This document shows, in pieces, positions 1-5,044 of a DNA stretch of 5,044 nt. The translations under genes were made by a program, and so were the position numbers. The notes beneath the pieces are model-generated. The model saw only the letters and a list, made by a program, of their open reading frames with translations. It did not search any database and had not been told where the DNA came from. Source of the stretch: Clostridia bacterium (lineage in GTDB: Bacteria > Bacillota > Clostridia > Christensenellales > Pumilibacteraceae). How positions within the stretch are numbered: the first letter of the stretch is position 1; every line of letters starts with the position of its first letter. The stretch covers positions 1-5,044 of the forward strand of contig JAFTMM010000082.1 of the NCBI GenBank assembly GCA_017452405.1, given 5' to 3'.

Positions 1-1
1 A

Positions 2-2401
2 TCGGGTGAAACTCCTCAGGGACTTTATACGGACGCTGTTAAAGACAGCTATGACGACTACTCGGATGCTGCAATCGTAGTAATTTCCCGTATCGGCGGT
101 GAAGGTTACGACCTTCCCAGAACGATGACCAAAGAGTTTGGCGACAGCACTCCTATTTCAGGAGCTAACGCAACTGATCATTACTTACAGCTCGATAAGA
201 ATGAGAGAGCAATGATCGCGGACGTTTGCAATAACTTCGAAAAGGTAATCGTACTTATCAACTGCTCTACGCCTATGGAGCTCGGCTTTATTGAAGAAAA
301 CGAGAAGATTGACGGAGCGCTTTGGATAGGTAATCCCGGTGGAAACGGTCTTAACGCGCTCGGAAAGATTCTTTCAGGTGAAGTTAATCCTTCGGGCAGA
401 ACGGTAGATAACTTCGCTCGTGACTTCAAGAACGATCCTACTTGGGCTAACTTTGGTAACAACCTTACTACTGACGGTAACGAGTATACGGTCGGCGGAG
501 CAGGCCAGGGCTATTTCTACGTTGAGTATGAAGAGGGTATCTATTACGGATATCGTTACTACGAGACCAGAGCTTACGACGAAGGCGAAGAATGGTATGA
601 CGAAGCGGTTGTATATCCTTTCGGTTACGGCTTGTCCTACACCTCCTTCGATTGGGAGATTGTCAGCGCATTCCCCGAAGACCGCGCTCTCGCTAAGGAC
701 GGCACGATAACGGTTAACGTAAAAGTAACCAACACGGGTGACGTTGCAGGAAAGGACGTAGTTCAAATGTATTACTCCGCGCCTTACTGGACGGGCGAGA
801 TTGAGAAGTCGCACGTAGTTCTCGGCGATTACGCTAAGACGGGCGTTATAGAGCCCGGTGAGGACGAAACGGTTACTCTTACGCTTAAGGTTCGCGATAT
901 GGCGTCCTACGACTACAACGACGCTAACGTAAACGGATTTAAGGGCTACGAGCTTGACGCAAGTTCTTCAAGCAACCCTTATCAGATCTTTATCGGTAAA
1001 AACGCTCACGACGCTTGGGCGGGCGAGAACGCCGACGACTTCACGCTCGCGTTCGGTTCTGCAGCTCATAAGTACGACGACGAAGGCGTTGAAAACCGTT
1101 TTGACGAAGTAAGCAACGGATTCGAAAAGCTTGTTGATAGTAACTCTTCCGTTAAGACCTATATGTCGAGAACGGACTTCGATTTCACTTTCCCGACTAC
1201 TCCTACGGCAGAGGATCGTGAAGTATCGCAGGATTTCATCACTTCGCTTGCTTGGACGGTCGATGACGAGAATCAGCCTTACTACTCGGATAAGACCTAT
1301 CAGCAGGAACAGCCTACCGAACTTAAGCTTTACGACCTGATTGATTTTGAGAACGGAACGGTTAGCGTTGACTATGAAGACGAAAGATGGGAAGAGCTTC
1401 TTGACTCTCTCGGTCTTGCGGAAATGGCGTCGCTTATCGGTCAGGGTAACTATAAGACCAACGCTATTACGAGCATTGACCTTCCTTTGACGACCATGCC
1501 CGACGGTCCTGCAGGCTTCACCGCATTCATGGGTGACCCCAGCGTATACGGTACCGCGTTCTACGCTTCGGAGTGCGTAATCGGTGCAACCTTCAACAAA
1601 GATCTTGCTCACGATATGGGCGTTATGATTGGTATTGAAGGCTTGTTCGGTAACGTAAACGGCGACGGCAGACCTTACGCCGGTTGGTACGCTCCCGCTA
1701 TCAATATCCACCGTTCGCCCTTCTCGGGAAGAAACTGGGAATATTATAGCGAGGACGCTCTTCTTTCGGGTAAGATGGCTGCGAACGTTATCGCAGGCGC
1801 GCGTTCGTGCGGTGTGGCGTGCTTCGTTAAGCACTTCGCGCTCAACGATCAAGAAACCAACCGTGACACCAACGGCGTGCTTACTTGGGCTAACGAGCAG
1901 ACTATCAGAGAAATTTATTTGAAGCCCTTTGAGCTTGCGGTTAAGGAAGGCAGATCCAACGCTATAATGTCCTCGTTCAACCGTATTGGAACGACGTGGG
2001 CAGGAGGTTCTTACGACCTTCTTACCGGCGTACTCAGAAAGGAATGGGGATTCCAGGGCGCGGTTATCACCGACTATAACCTCTCGGATTACATGAACGT
2101 AGAGCAGATGATCAGAGCAGGTGGCGACCTTAACCTCACTCAGGACGACAGACCTAGCGTTGATAATGCTTCGTCCACTCAGATTGCTTGTATCCGTCAG
2201 GCTACTAAGAATATCCTTTATACCGTTGCAACCTCCATGGCTATGAACGGCCACGGCGACGGCGTGGTGTGGGGAATAGGTATGCCTACCTGGGTAGTTA
2301 TCGTAATCTGGGTTAATATCGGCGTAGCAGTCGGACTTGGCGTTTGGGGATTCTTTGCAATCAGAAAGGCGCTCAAAAAAGCCAAAACTAAGGCCGAATA
2401 A
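2..2401 (+). CDS. Membrane-anchored family 3 glycoside hydrolase (beta-glucosidase type), permuted domain order, 5' partial
   Basis: Likely hydrolyses terminal non-reducing beta-linked sugars (beta-glucosidase or beta-xylosidase class) outside the cell. The frame is open from base 2; 799 residues are visible and the start lies upstream. The first ATG (125) cannot be the start, because it would drop the GGEGYD motif (residues 32-37) whose E34 is the expected acid/base. Domains in visible numbering: GH3 C-terminal alpha/beta domain about 1-215 (NPSGR; YPFGYGLSYT at 205-214); Fn3-like domain about 220-300 (VTNTGD...QMY, 242-257); charged linker about 300-455; GH3 TIM barrel about 455-740, with PDGPAG (D501), NIHRSP...GRNWE (568-580), KHF (K610, H611) and VITDYN holding predicted nucleophile D691. 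A hydrophobic helix at about 764-787 is followed by a Lys-rich tail, as in a C-terminal membrane anchor. From memory, this C-domain-first order occurs in beta-glucosidases of Butyrivibrio fibrisolvens and Ruminococcus albus. The family call is very secure; the exact substrate is not. Confidence 0.95.
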   Translation, partial: SGETPQGLYTDAVKDSYDDYSDAAIVVISRIGGEGYDLPRTMTKEFGDSTPISGANATDHYLQLDKNERAMIADVCNNFEKVIVLINCSTPMELGFIEENEKIDGALWIGNPGGNGLNALGKILSGEVNPSGRTVDNFARDFKNDPTWANFGNNLTTDGNEYTVGGAGQGYFYVEYEEGIYYGYRYYETRAYDEGEEWYDEAVVYPFGYGLSYTSFDWEIVSAFPEDRALAKDGTITVNVKVTNTGDVAGKDVVQMYYSAPYWTGEIEKSHVVLGDYAKTGVIEPGEDETVTLTLKVRDMASYDYNDANVNGFKGYELDASSSSNPYQIFIGKNAHDAWAGENADDFTLAFGSAAHKYDDEGVENRFDEVSNGFEKLVDSNSSVKTYMSRTDFDFTFPTTPTAEDREVSQDFITSLAWTVDDENQPYYSDKTYQQEQPTELKLYDLIDFENGTVSVDYEDERWEELLDSLGLAEMASLIGQGNYKTNAITSIDLPLTTMPDGPAGFTAFMGDPSVYGTAFYASECVIGATFNKDLAHDMGVMIGIEGLFGNVNGDGRPYAGWYAPAINIHRSPFSGRNWEYYSEDALLSGKMAANVIAGARSCGVACFVKHFALNDQETNRDTNGVLTWANEQTIREIYLKPFELAVKEGRSNAIMSSFNRIGTTWAGGSYDLLTGVLRKEWGFQGAVITDYNLSDYMNVEQMIRAGGDLNLTQDDRPSVDNASSTQIACIRQATKNILYTVATSMAMNGHGDGVVWGIGMPTWVVIVIWVNIGVAVGLGVWGFFAIRKALKKAKTKAE

Positions 2402-2446
2402 ATTAAGCCCCTCTAACAAGTCGGAAATGTCCGACACAAATACAAA

Positions 2447-2488
2447 GAAACACGACGGAAAGGCAATCTTCCGTCGTGTTTCCTTTTT
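2447..2488. terminator. Rho-independent terminator between convergent genes, possibly bidirectional
   Basis: A perfect 14-bp stem (GAAACACGACGGAA at 2447-2460, its complement at 2469-2482) encloses an 8-nt loop and is followed by CTTTTTGG. It lies 45 bases after the hydrolase stop. On the minus strand the hairpin is followed by a T-rich stretch (complement of 2436-2446), so it could also end the convergent small gene whose stop is at 2540. A smaller hairpin, GTCGGA-AATG-TCCGAC (2420-2435), sits just upstream and has no T-run of its own. Confidence 0.88.
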
Positions 2489-2539
2489 GGTCGTTACACG
2501 CCTCGCCTTAGACTTTAAAGAGAGGCGCAAAGCGCGCGT

Positions 2540-2803
2540 TTAGTTGCAGTTGTTGGTCTTATTAGCCTTGTTCTGCGCCTTGTTCTGTGCGTTCTTCGCA
2601 CTCTTAGCGTTAGAACCGTTGTTCTGCGCGTTCTGTGCATTGTTGGAATTGTTCTGTGCGTTCTGTGCATTGTTGGAATTGTTCTGCGCGTTCTGAGTGT
2701 TGTTGCTTGCATTCTTAGTGTTGTTGCTTGCGTTAGACGCATTCTTAGCGCATCTGCCCGAAGACGTCTTGCCTACATTATTGGTATTATTGTTATTAGC
2801 CAT
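2540..2803 (-). CDS. Small asparagine-rich repeat protein of unknown function
   Basis: An 87-residue protein starting MANNNNTNN. By my count 34 of 87 residues are Asn; most of the rest are Ala, Gln, Ser, Thr and Lys. There are no acidic and no aromatic residues, so it is strongly basic. Two cysteines lie near the ends (C18, C86). The middle is built from NNAQNAQ-type repeats, including two consecutive near-identical 10-residue units. There is no signal peptide, membrane segment or known catalytic motif. That it is a real gene is supported by a very strong ribosome binding site (2814-2824) and its own terminator side at 2447-2482. The repeat texture loosely recalls gamma-type small acid-soluble spore proteins (SspE), which have Asn/Gln-rich repeats, but the typical acidic and Phe residues are absent, so that link is only a guess. 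It is probably disordered. It is transcribed towards the hydrolase gene. Confidence 0.75.
   Translation of the reverse strand: MANNNNTNNVGKTSSGRCAKNASNASNNTKNASNNTQNAQNNSNNAQNAQNNSNNAQNAQNNGSNAKSAKNAQNKAQNKANKTNNCN
2621..2710 (-). repeat. 30-bp in-frame tandem repeats in the Asn-rich gene
   Basis: Units at 2621-2650 and 2651-2680 differ at a single base (C/T at the eighth position). A third, degenerate unit follows at 2681-2710. The 30-base period equals ten codons, so the reading frame is kept and copy number can change without breaking the protein. Near-identity at synonymous positions suggests recent duplication. Confidence 0.85.
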
Positions 2804-2813
2804 AGTGAATTTT

Positions 2814-2824
2814 TCACCTCCTTA
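2814..2824 (-). promoter_or_regulatory. Very strong Shine-Dalgarno for the Asn-rich gene
   Basis: On the minus strand the sequence reads TAAGGAGGTGA, complementary over about ten bases to the 3' end of 16S rRNA. It lies 10 nt before the ATG at 2803. This fixes the start codon and suggests high translation. Confidence 0.85.
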
Positions 2825-2831
2825 CGCGTTT

Positions 2832-2837
2832 AGTATA
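2832..2837 (-). promoter_or_regulatory. Candidate -10 box for the Asn-rich gene
   Basis: The minus strand reads TATACT, one base from TATAAT, about 30 bases before the start codon. No convincing -35 TTGACA is visible at 16-18 bases. The extended string GGTTATACTA also resembles -10 sequences used by forespore sigma factors (sigma F, GGNRANANTR; sigma G, CATNNTA), again without a clear -35. The promoter class is therefore open. Confidence 0.35.
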
Positions 2838-2875
2838 ACCGAATTGAGGGTAATATAATTATGGAAAATATTGTT

Positions 2876-2896
2876 TTAAGAAAGGGGTTTTCTTAA
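2876..2896. repeat. Short inverted repeat (8-bp stem)
   Basis: TTAAGAAA (2876-2883) and TTTCTTAA (2889-2896) flank the loop GGGGT. It lies upstream of the Asn-rich gene's promoter region and could be a regulatory dyad or simply part of the repeat cluster. It has no good T-run on either side. Confidence 0.45.
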
Positions 2897-2900
2897 GATT

Positions 2901-2924
2901 AAACTTTTATGCGCTAAAAAGTTT
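2901..2924. repeat. Palindromic repeat, copy 1
   Basis: Arms AAACTTTT (2901-2908) and AAAAGTTT (2917-2924) surround ATGCGCTA. The palindrome and the following TTTGA(C)AAAA recur at 3040-3070 in the same orientation with a few changes, so this is a direct repeat of a palindromic unit. Confidence 0.7.
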
Positions 2925-2938
2925 GACAAAAAGTTTTA

Positions 2939-2998
2939 GAATAAGGTTTCCGCAAGCAGACTTATTGAATAAGGTTTCCGCAAGCAGACTTATTGAAT
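2939..2998. repeat. 28-bp perfect tandem duplication
   Basis: Two adjacent identical 28-base units (2941-2968 and 2969-2996) have matching GA before and AT after. Each unit carries AATAAG at one side and CTTATT at the other, giving a potential 6-bp stem with a GC-richer loop containing CCGCAAGC. There is no intervening spacer, so it is not a CRISPR repeat. Confidence 0.92.
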
Positions 2999-3039
2999 GT
3001 AGATAAGTGAGGGTTTCGATTATTGTTACTTGGCATTAC

Positions 3040-3064
3040 AAACTTTTTTAGCGCCAAAAAGTTT
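3040..3064. repeat. Palindromic repeat, copy 2
   Basis: Perfect 9-bp arms AAACTTTTT (3040-3048) and AAAAAGTTT (3056-3064) enclose TAGCGCC. This is the same unit as at 2901-2924, and it continues into GATCAAAAGACGCCGAG before the next hairpin. Confidence 0.75.
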
Positions 3065-3076
3065 GATCAAAAGACG

Positions 3077-3103
3077 CCGAGAACCCTTGCGGTGGGTTCT
3101 CGG
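3077..3103. repeat. Perfect 10-bp-stem hairpin
   Basis: CCGAGAACCC (3077-3086) pairs exactly with GGGTTCTCGG (3094-3103) around the loop TTGCGGT. No T-run follows on the plus strand, so it is a poor terminator in that direction. On the minus strand TTTT follows after CGTC (complement of 3069-3076), which is weak. It lies directly after palindrome copy 2 and may belong to the same dispersed intergenic repeat. Confidence 0.75.
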
Positions 3104-3156
3104 ACTCTCCTAGAACGCCTTTAAGGTCTTTTATCACGTAATGAGTATCTTATTCC

Positions 3157-3319
3157 GTCATTCTGAGCGGTGCCCTAAGGATCTAAGGCTCCCTCGGAGA
3201 GGGACCCATATGCTCACTGCTTGGCTATAAACAGTCCACAAGACTGTTTATTACGCGTCGTGCCTCTGAGAGGAAGGCTTAGGAATTCTATCTTCTCTTT
3301 CGTTCCCGCCAGAATTGAC
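3157..3319. mobile_element. MITE-like nested inverted-repeat element, non-coding
   Basis: Terminal arms GTCATTCTGAGCGG (3157-3170) and CCCGCCAGAATTGAC (3305-3319) are imperfect inverted repeats with one inserted base and a few mismatches. Inside them, 3183-3204 and 3261-3282 pair at 17 of 22 positions. At the centre is a perfect 10-bp stem (3227-3236 with 3242-3251) around CACAA. The left arm also carries a local TCCCTC-GGA-GAGGGA hairpin. At 163 bp, with no coding capacity and three nested dyads, it fits a miniature inverted-repeat element or two facing copies of a shorter intergenic repeat. GTCATTCTGAGCG-like ends are, as I recall, common in dispersed intergenic repeats of many bacteria. 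No clear target-site duplication is visible. Confidence 0.6.
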
Positions 3320-3386
3320 ATGGAAGTAGTTTAAGTAACTTTTGCCTAAAAACAACCTAAAAACAGTTTTTTTTTTACAAATACTG

Positions 3387-3395
3387 TGATAAAAT
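3387..3395 (+). promoter_or_regulatory. Extended -10 promoter of the scaffold/GGGtGRT operon
   Basis: TGATAAAAT combines an extended TG motif with a -10 box (TAAAAT) one base from consensus, about 40 bases before the start codon at 3436. A run of ten T (3367-3376) lies where a -35 or UP-like element would be, and no TTGACA is seen. An 11-base direct repeat (CCTAAAAACA at 3345 and 3356) sits just upstream and may be a protein-binding site. Confidence 0.55.
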
Positions 3396-3435
3396 TAATC
3401 AGTAAACATCTGCAAAATTTTATGGAGGAATAAAC

Positions 3436-4137
3436 ATGCAGTTTTCCAAGGAAGTAGAAAGAATGGTCTGCGTTGCCAAGGGACCTAAGCACGGTCCGGC
3501 TCCCATTCCCGAAGAGGGCAAGTGGGTACAGGCCTATAAGATTGAGGACATCAACGGCTACACTCACGGTATCGGTTGGTGCGCTCCTCAGCAGGGCGCG
3601 TGCAAACTCAGCCTTAACGTTAAGGACGGTATCATCCGCGAAGCTCTCGTAGAGACCATTGGTTGCTCGGGTATGACTCACTCGGCGGCTATGGCAGGCG
3701 AAATCCTTCCCGGCAAGACGCTTCTCGAAGCGCTTAACACCGACCTCGTTTGCGACGCAATCAACACCGCTATGCGCGAACTTTTCCTTCAGATCGTATA
3801 CGGCAGAACCCAGTCGGCGTTCTCCGAGGGCGGTCTCGTAATCGGCGCAGGTCTTGAAGACCTCGGTAAGGGCGAACGCTCCATGACCGGTACGATTTAC
3901 GGAACGGAGGATAAGGGCGTTAGATATCTTGAACTTACCGAAGGCTACATCACCAAGATGGCGCTCGATAAGGATAGTCAGGTTATCGGCTACGAATATA
4001 TCAAACTCGGCGTAATGCTCGACAAGATTAAGGCAGGCATGAGCGCAGACGACGCTCTCAAGGCTGCTACCGGTCATTACGGCAGATTCACCAAAGAGGA
4101 CGGGGTAATTAAGTATATCGATCCCCGTAAGGAATAA
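3436..4137 (+). CDS. NifU/IscU-like iron-sulfur cluster assembly scaffold protein
   Basis: A 233-residue cytosolic protein; the start is fixed by GGAGG (3424-3428) 7 nt upstream. The stretch ETIGCSGMTHSAAMA (C77), followed by GKTLLEAL, matches the core of NifU_N/IscU scaffolds, where a GCGSAIASS-type cysteine binds the nascent cluster. Other candidate ligands are C12, C49 and C56 (CAPQQGAC) and C106. The family is longer than classical IscU (about 130 residues); the extra C-terminal part (about 140-233) has no motif I can name and ends in IDPRKE. The gene sits 14 bases before the GGGtGRT gene, and the two are adjacent in other anaerobes as I recall. Its role in building or carrying an Fe-S cluster is inferred from the family; whether it serves general assembly or one dedicated enzyme is unknown. 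The ligand pattern differs from ordinary IscU. Confidence 0.88.
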   Translation: MQFSKEVERMVCVAKGPKHGPAPIPEEGKWVQAYKIEDINGYTHGIGWCAPQQGACKLSLNVKDGIIREALVETIGCSGMTHSAAMAGEILPGKTLLEALNTDLVCDAINTAMRELFLQIVYGRTQSAFSEGGLVIGAGLEDLGKGERSMTGTIYGTEDKGVRYLELTEGYITKMALDKDSQVIGYEYIKLGVMLDKIKAGMSADDALKAATGHYGRFTKEDGVIKYIDPRKE

Positions 4138-4142
4138 GGAGG
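4136..4142 (+). promoter_or_regulatory. Shine-Dalgarno of the GGGtGRT gene overlapping the upstream stop
   Basis: AAGGAGG begins inside the TAA stop of the scaffold gene and lies 9 nt before the ATG at 4152. It fixes the start and supports translation of both proteins from one transcript. Confidence 0.85.
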
Positions 4143-4151
4143 TTTATTACA

Positions 4152-5044
4152 ATGGCTGTTACTTTTGAAGGTTACGAAAGAAGAGAGGCTAAAACCTCCG
4201 AAATTATGAAAAAGTACGGAATTAAGGATTTCGACGACGCTCTCAAGATCTGCACCGACAAGGGCTTCAATCCTTATGAAATAACTCAGGGTATTCAGAA
4301 CATCTGCTTTGAGAACGCTAAGTGGGCTTACACGCTCGGCTCGGCTATCGCAGTCAAGAAAGGTTGCACCAAAGCCGCAGACGCAGCGCGCGCTATCGGC
4401 GAAGGACTTCAGGCTTTCTGTATCCCCGGCTCGGTTGCTGAACAGCGTAAGGTAGGTCTCGGACACGGCAACCTTGCAGCAATGCTCCTTGAAGAAGAAA
4501 CCGAATGTTTCTGCTTCCTCGCAGGTCACGAGTCTTTCGCGGCTGCAGAGGGCGCTATCGGTATCGCTAAGAGCGCTAACAAGGTTCGTAAGACTCCTCT
4601 CCGCGTTATCCTTAACGGTCTTGGCAAAGACGCAGCTATGATTATTTCAAGAATCAACGGCTTTACCTACGTTCAGACCAAGATGGACTATTTCGGCGAT
4701 AAGGTAGAAATCGTGAACGAAACCGCTTACTCCGACGGCGAGCGCGCTAAGGTACGTTGCTACGGCGCTGACGACGTTCGTGAAGGCGTTAAGATCATGT
4801 GGCTCGAAAAGGTAGGCGTTTCCATTACCGGTAACTCCACCAACCCCACTCGCTTCCAGCACCCCGTTGCAGGCACTTACAAGAAAGAGTGCGTTGAAAA
4901 CGGCGTTAAGTACTTCTCCGTTGCTTCGGGTGGCGGTACGGGTAGAACGCTTCACCCCGACAATATTGCAGCAGGCACTGCTTCTTACGTCATGACCGAC
5001 ACCAGGGGTAGAATGAACTCCGACGCGCATTTCGCAGGCTCGTC
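4152..5044 (+). CDS. GGGtGRT family protein, 3' partial
   Basis: The frame is open from ATG 4152 to the window end, giving 297 complete codons. The protein starts MAVTFEGYERRE. I recognise the GGGtGRT family by its name-giving motif at residues 260-266 (GGGTGRT, followed by LHPDN) and by FCIPGSVAEQRKVGLGHGN (89-107), FLAGHESFAAAEGA, LNGLGKDAA and TGNSTNPTRFQHP. Family members are about 330 residues from memory, so roughly 35 residues are missing. Cysteines at 34, 52, 72, 90, 119 and 121 are candidate metal or cluster ligands. No signal peptide or membrane helix is seen, so it is probably cytosolic. The biochemical function of the family is, to my knowledge, not established. The glycine-rich motif could bind a phosphate or nucleotide, and partnership with the NifU-like protein suggests Fe-S chemistry; both are inference. 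Confidence 0.92.
   Translation, partial: MAVTFEGYERREAKTSEIMKKYGIKDFDDALKICTDKGFNPYEITQGIQNICFENAKWAYTLGSAIAVKKGCTKAADAARAIGEGLQAFCIPGSVAEQRKVGLGHGNLAAMLLEEETECFCFLAGHESFAAAEGAIGIAKSANKVRKTPLRVILNGLGKDAAMIISRINGFTYVQTKMDYFGDKVEIVNETAYSDGERAKVRCYGADDVREGVKIMWLEKVGVSITGNSTNPTRFQHPVAGTYKKECVENGVKYFSVASGGGTGRTLHPDNIAAGTASYVMTDTRGRMNSDAHFAGS

Larger units (their letters stand above)
2825..3386. other. Long intergenic region rich in repeats and hairpins
   Basis: No convincing coding region lies between the Asn-rich gene and the promoter of the scaffold operon. The space instead holds, in order, an 8-bp hairpin (2876-2896), palindrome copy 1 (2901-2924), a 28-bp tandem pair (2939-2998), palindrome copy 2 (3040-3064), a 10-bp-stem hairpin (3077-3103) and a 163-bp nested inverted-repeat element (3157-3319). 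I see nothing identifiable in 3104-3156. No known riboswitch or small RNA family is recognised. Confidence 0.8.

Noticed and set aside
125..127. ATG at 125 as the start of the hydrolase
   Set aside because: The frame is open to the window edge, and residues before this ATG include the conserved IVVISRIGGEGYD segment with the likely acid/base Glu.
2..2401. Frameshifted or fused remnants of two GH3 genes
   Set aside because: One uninterrupted frame carries every key motif of both domains exactly once, which fits a permuted enzyme known in Clostridia.
968..2530. Long minus-strand open frame (520 codons) opposite the hydrolase
   Set aside because: It is antisense to conserved GH3 motifs, has no recognisable domain or convincing ribosome binding site, and is a by-product of codon bias.
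2337..2543. Short plus-strand open frame overlapping the hydrolase end
   Set aside because: It overlaps the conserved membrane anchor and runs through the terminator hairpin, with no ribosome binding site of its own.
2939..2998. CRISPR array
   Set aside because: The two repeats are directly adjacent with no spacers and no cas genes are present.
3361..3378. Terminator at the ten-T run
   Set aside because: Only a weak A-tract/T-tract pairing precedes it, with no GC-containing stem; it is better read as the upstream part of the operon promoter.
3346..4077. Minus-strand open frame opposite the scaffold gene
   Set aside because: The plus strand encodes a clearly conserved NifU-like protein with a good ribosome binding site; the antisense product matches nothing I know.
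4077..5030. Two minus-strand open frames (4077-4529 and 4647-5030)
   Set aside because: They are antisense shadows of the GGGtGRT coding region, which is unmistakable on the plus strand.

Overview
The window looks like chromosomal DNA from an anaerobic, probably gut-dwelling member of the Clostridia (Bacillota). The evidence is strong AAGGAGG-type ribosome binding sites, moderate GC content, a domain-swapped family 3 glycoside hydrolase of the type known from Butyrivibrio and Ruminococcus, and a NifU-like/GGGtGRT gene pair that I know from anaerobic Firmicutes and Bacteroidetes. The genus cannot be fixed from this sequence.

Layout. Positions 2-2401 (+) hold most of a large family 3 glycoside hydrolase that enters the window already in frame. 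Its domains run in permuted order: C-terminal alpha/beta domain, Fn3-like domain, linker, then the TIM barrel, followed by a C-terminal membrane helix. A strong hairpin at 2447-2488 separates it from a convergent small gene at 2540-2803 (-). That gene encodes an 87-residue, asparagine-dominated repeat protein with an almost ideal ribosome binding site and no function I recognise.

About 630 bases without a gene follow (2804-3435). They are crowded with structure: two copies of a palindrome (2901-2924 and 3040-3064), a 28-bp tandem duplication between them (2939-2998), a perfect 10-bp-stem hairpin (3077-3103), and a 163-bp nested inverted-repeat element resembling a MITE (3157-3319). A promoter at about 3387-3395 then precedes a two-gene operon. 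The first gene, 3436-4137 (+), is a NifU/IscU-like iron-sulfur scaffold protein. The second, from 4152 (+), is the GGGtGRT family protein, which runs off the right edge of the window.

How the parts relate. The glycoside hydrolase is a surface-anchored sugar-releasing enzyme and has no visible functional link to the operon on the right. The scaffold/GGGtGRT pair is a translationally close operon whose joint role, presumably Fe-S cluster handling, is inferred from the scaffold's family and not established. The most interesting material is this poorly understood operon, the Asn-rich protein, and the layered repeat structures between them. I found no CRISPR array, tRNA, rRNA, transposase or phage gene.
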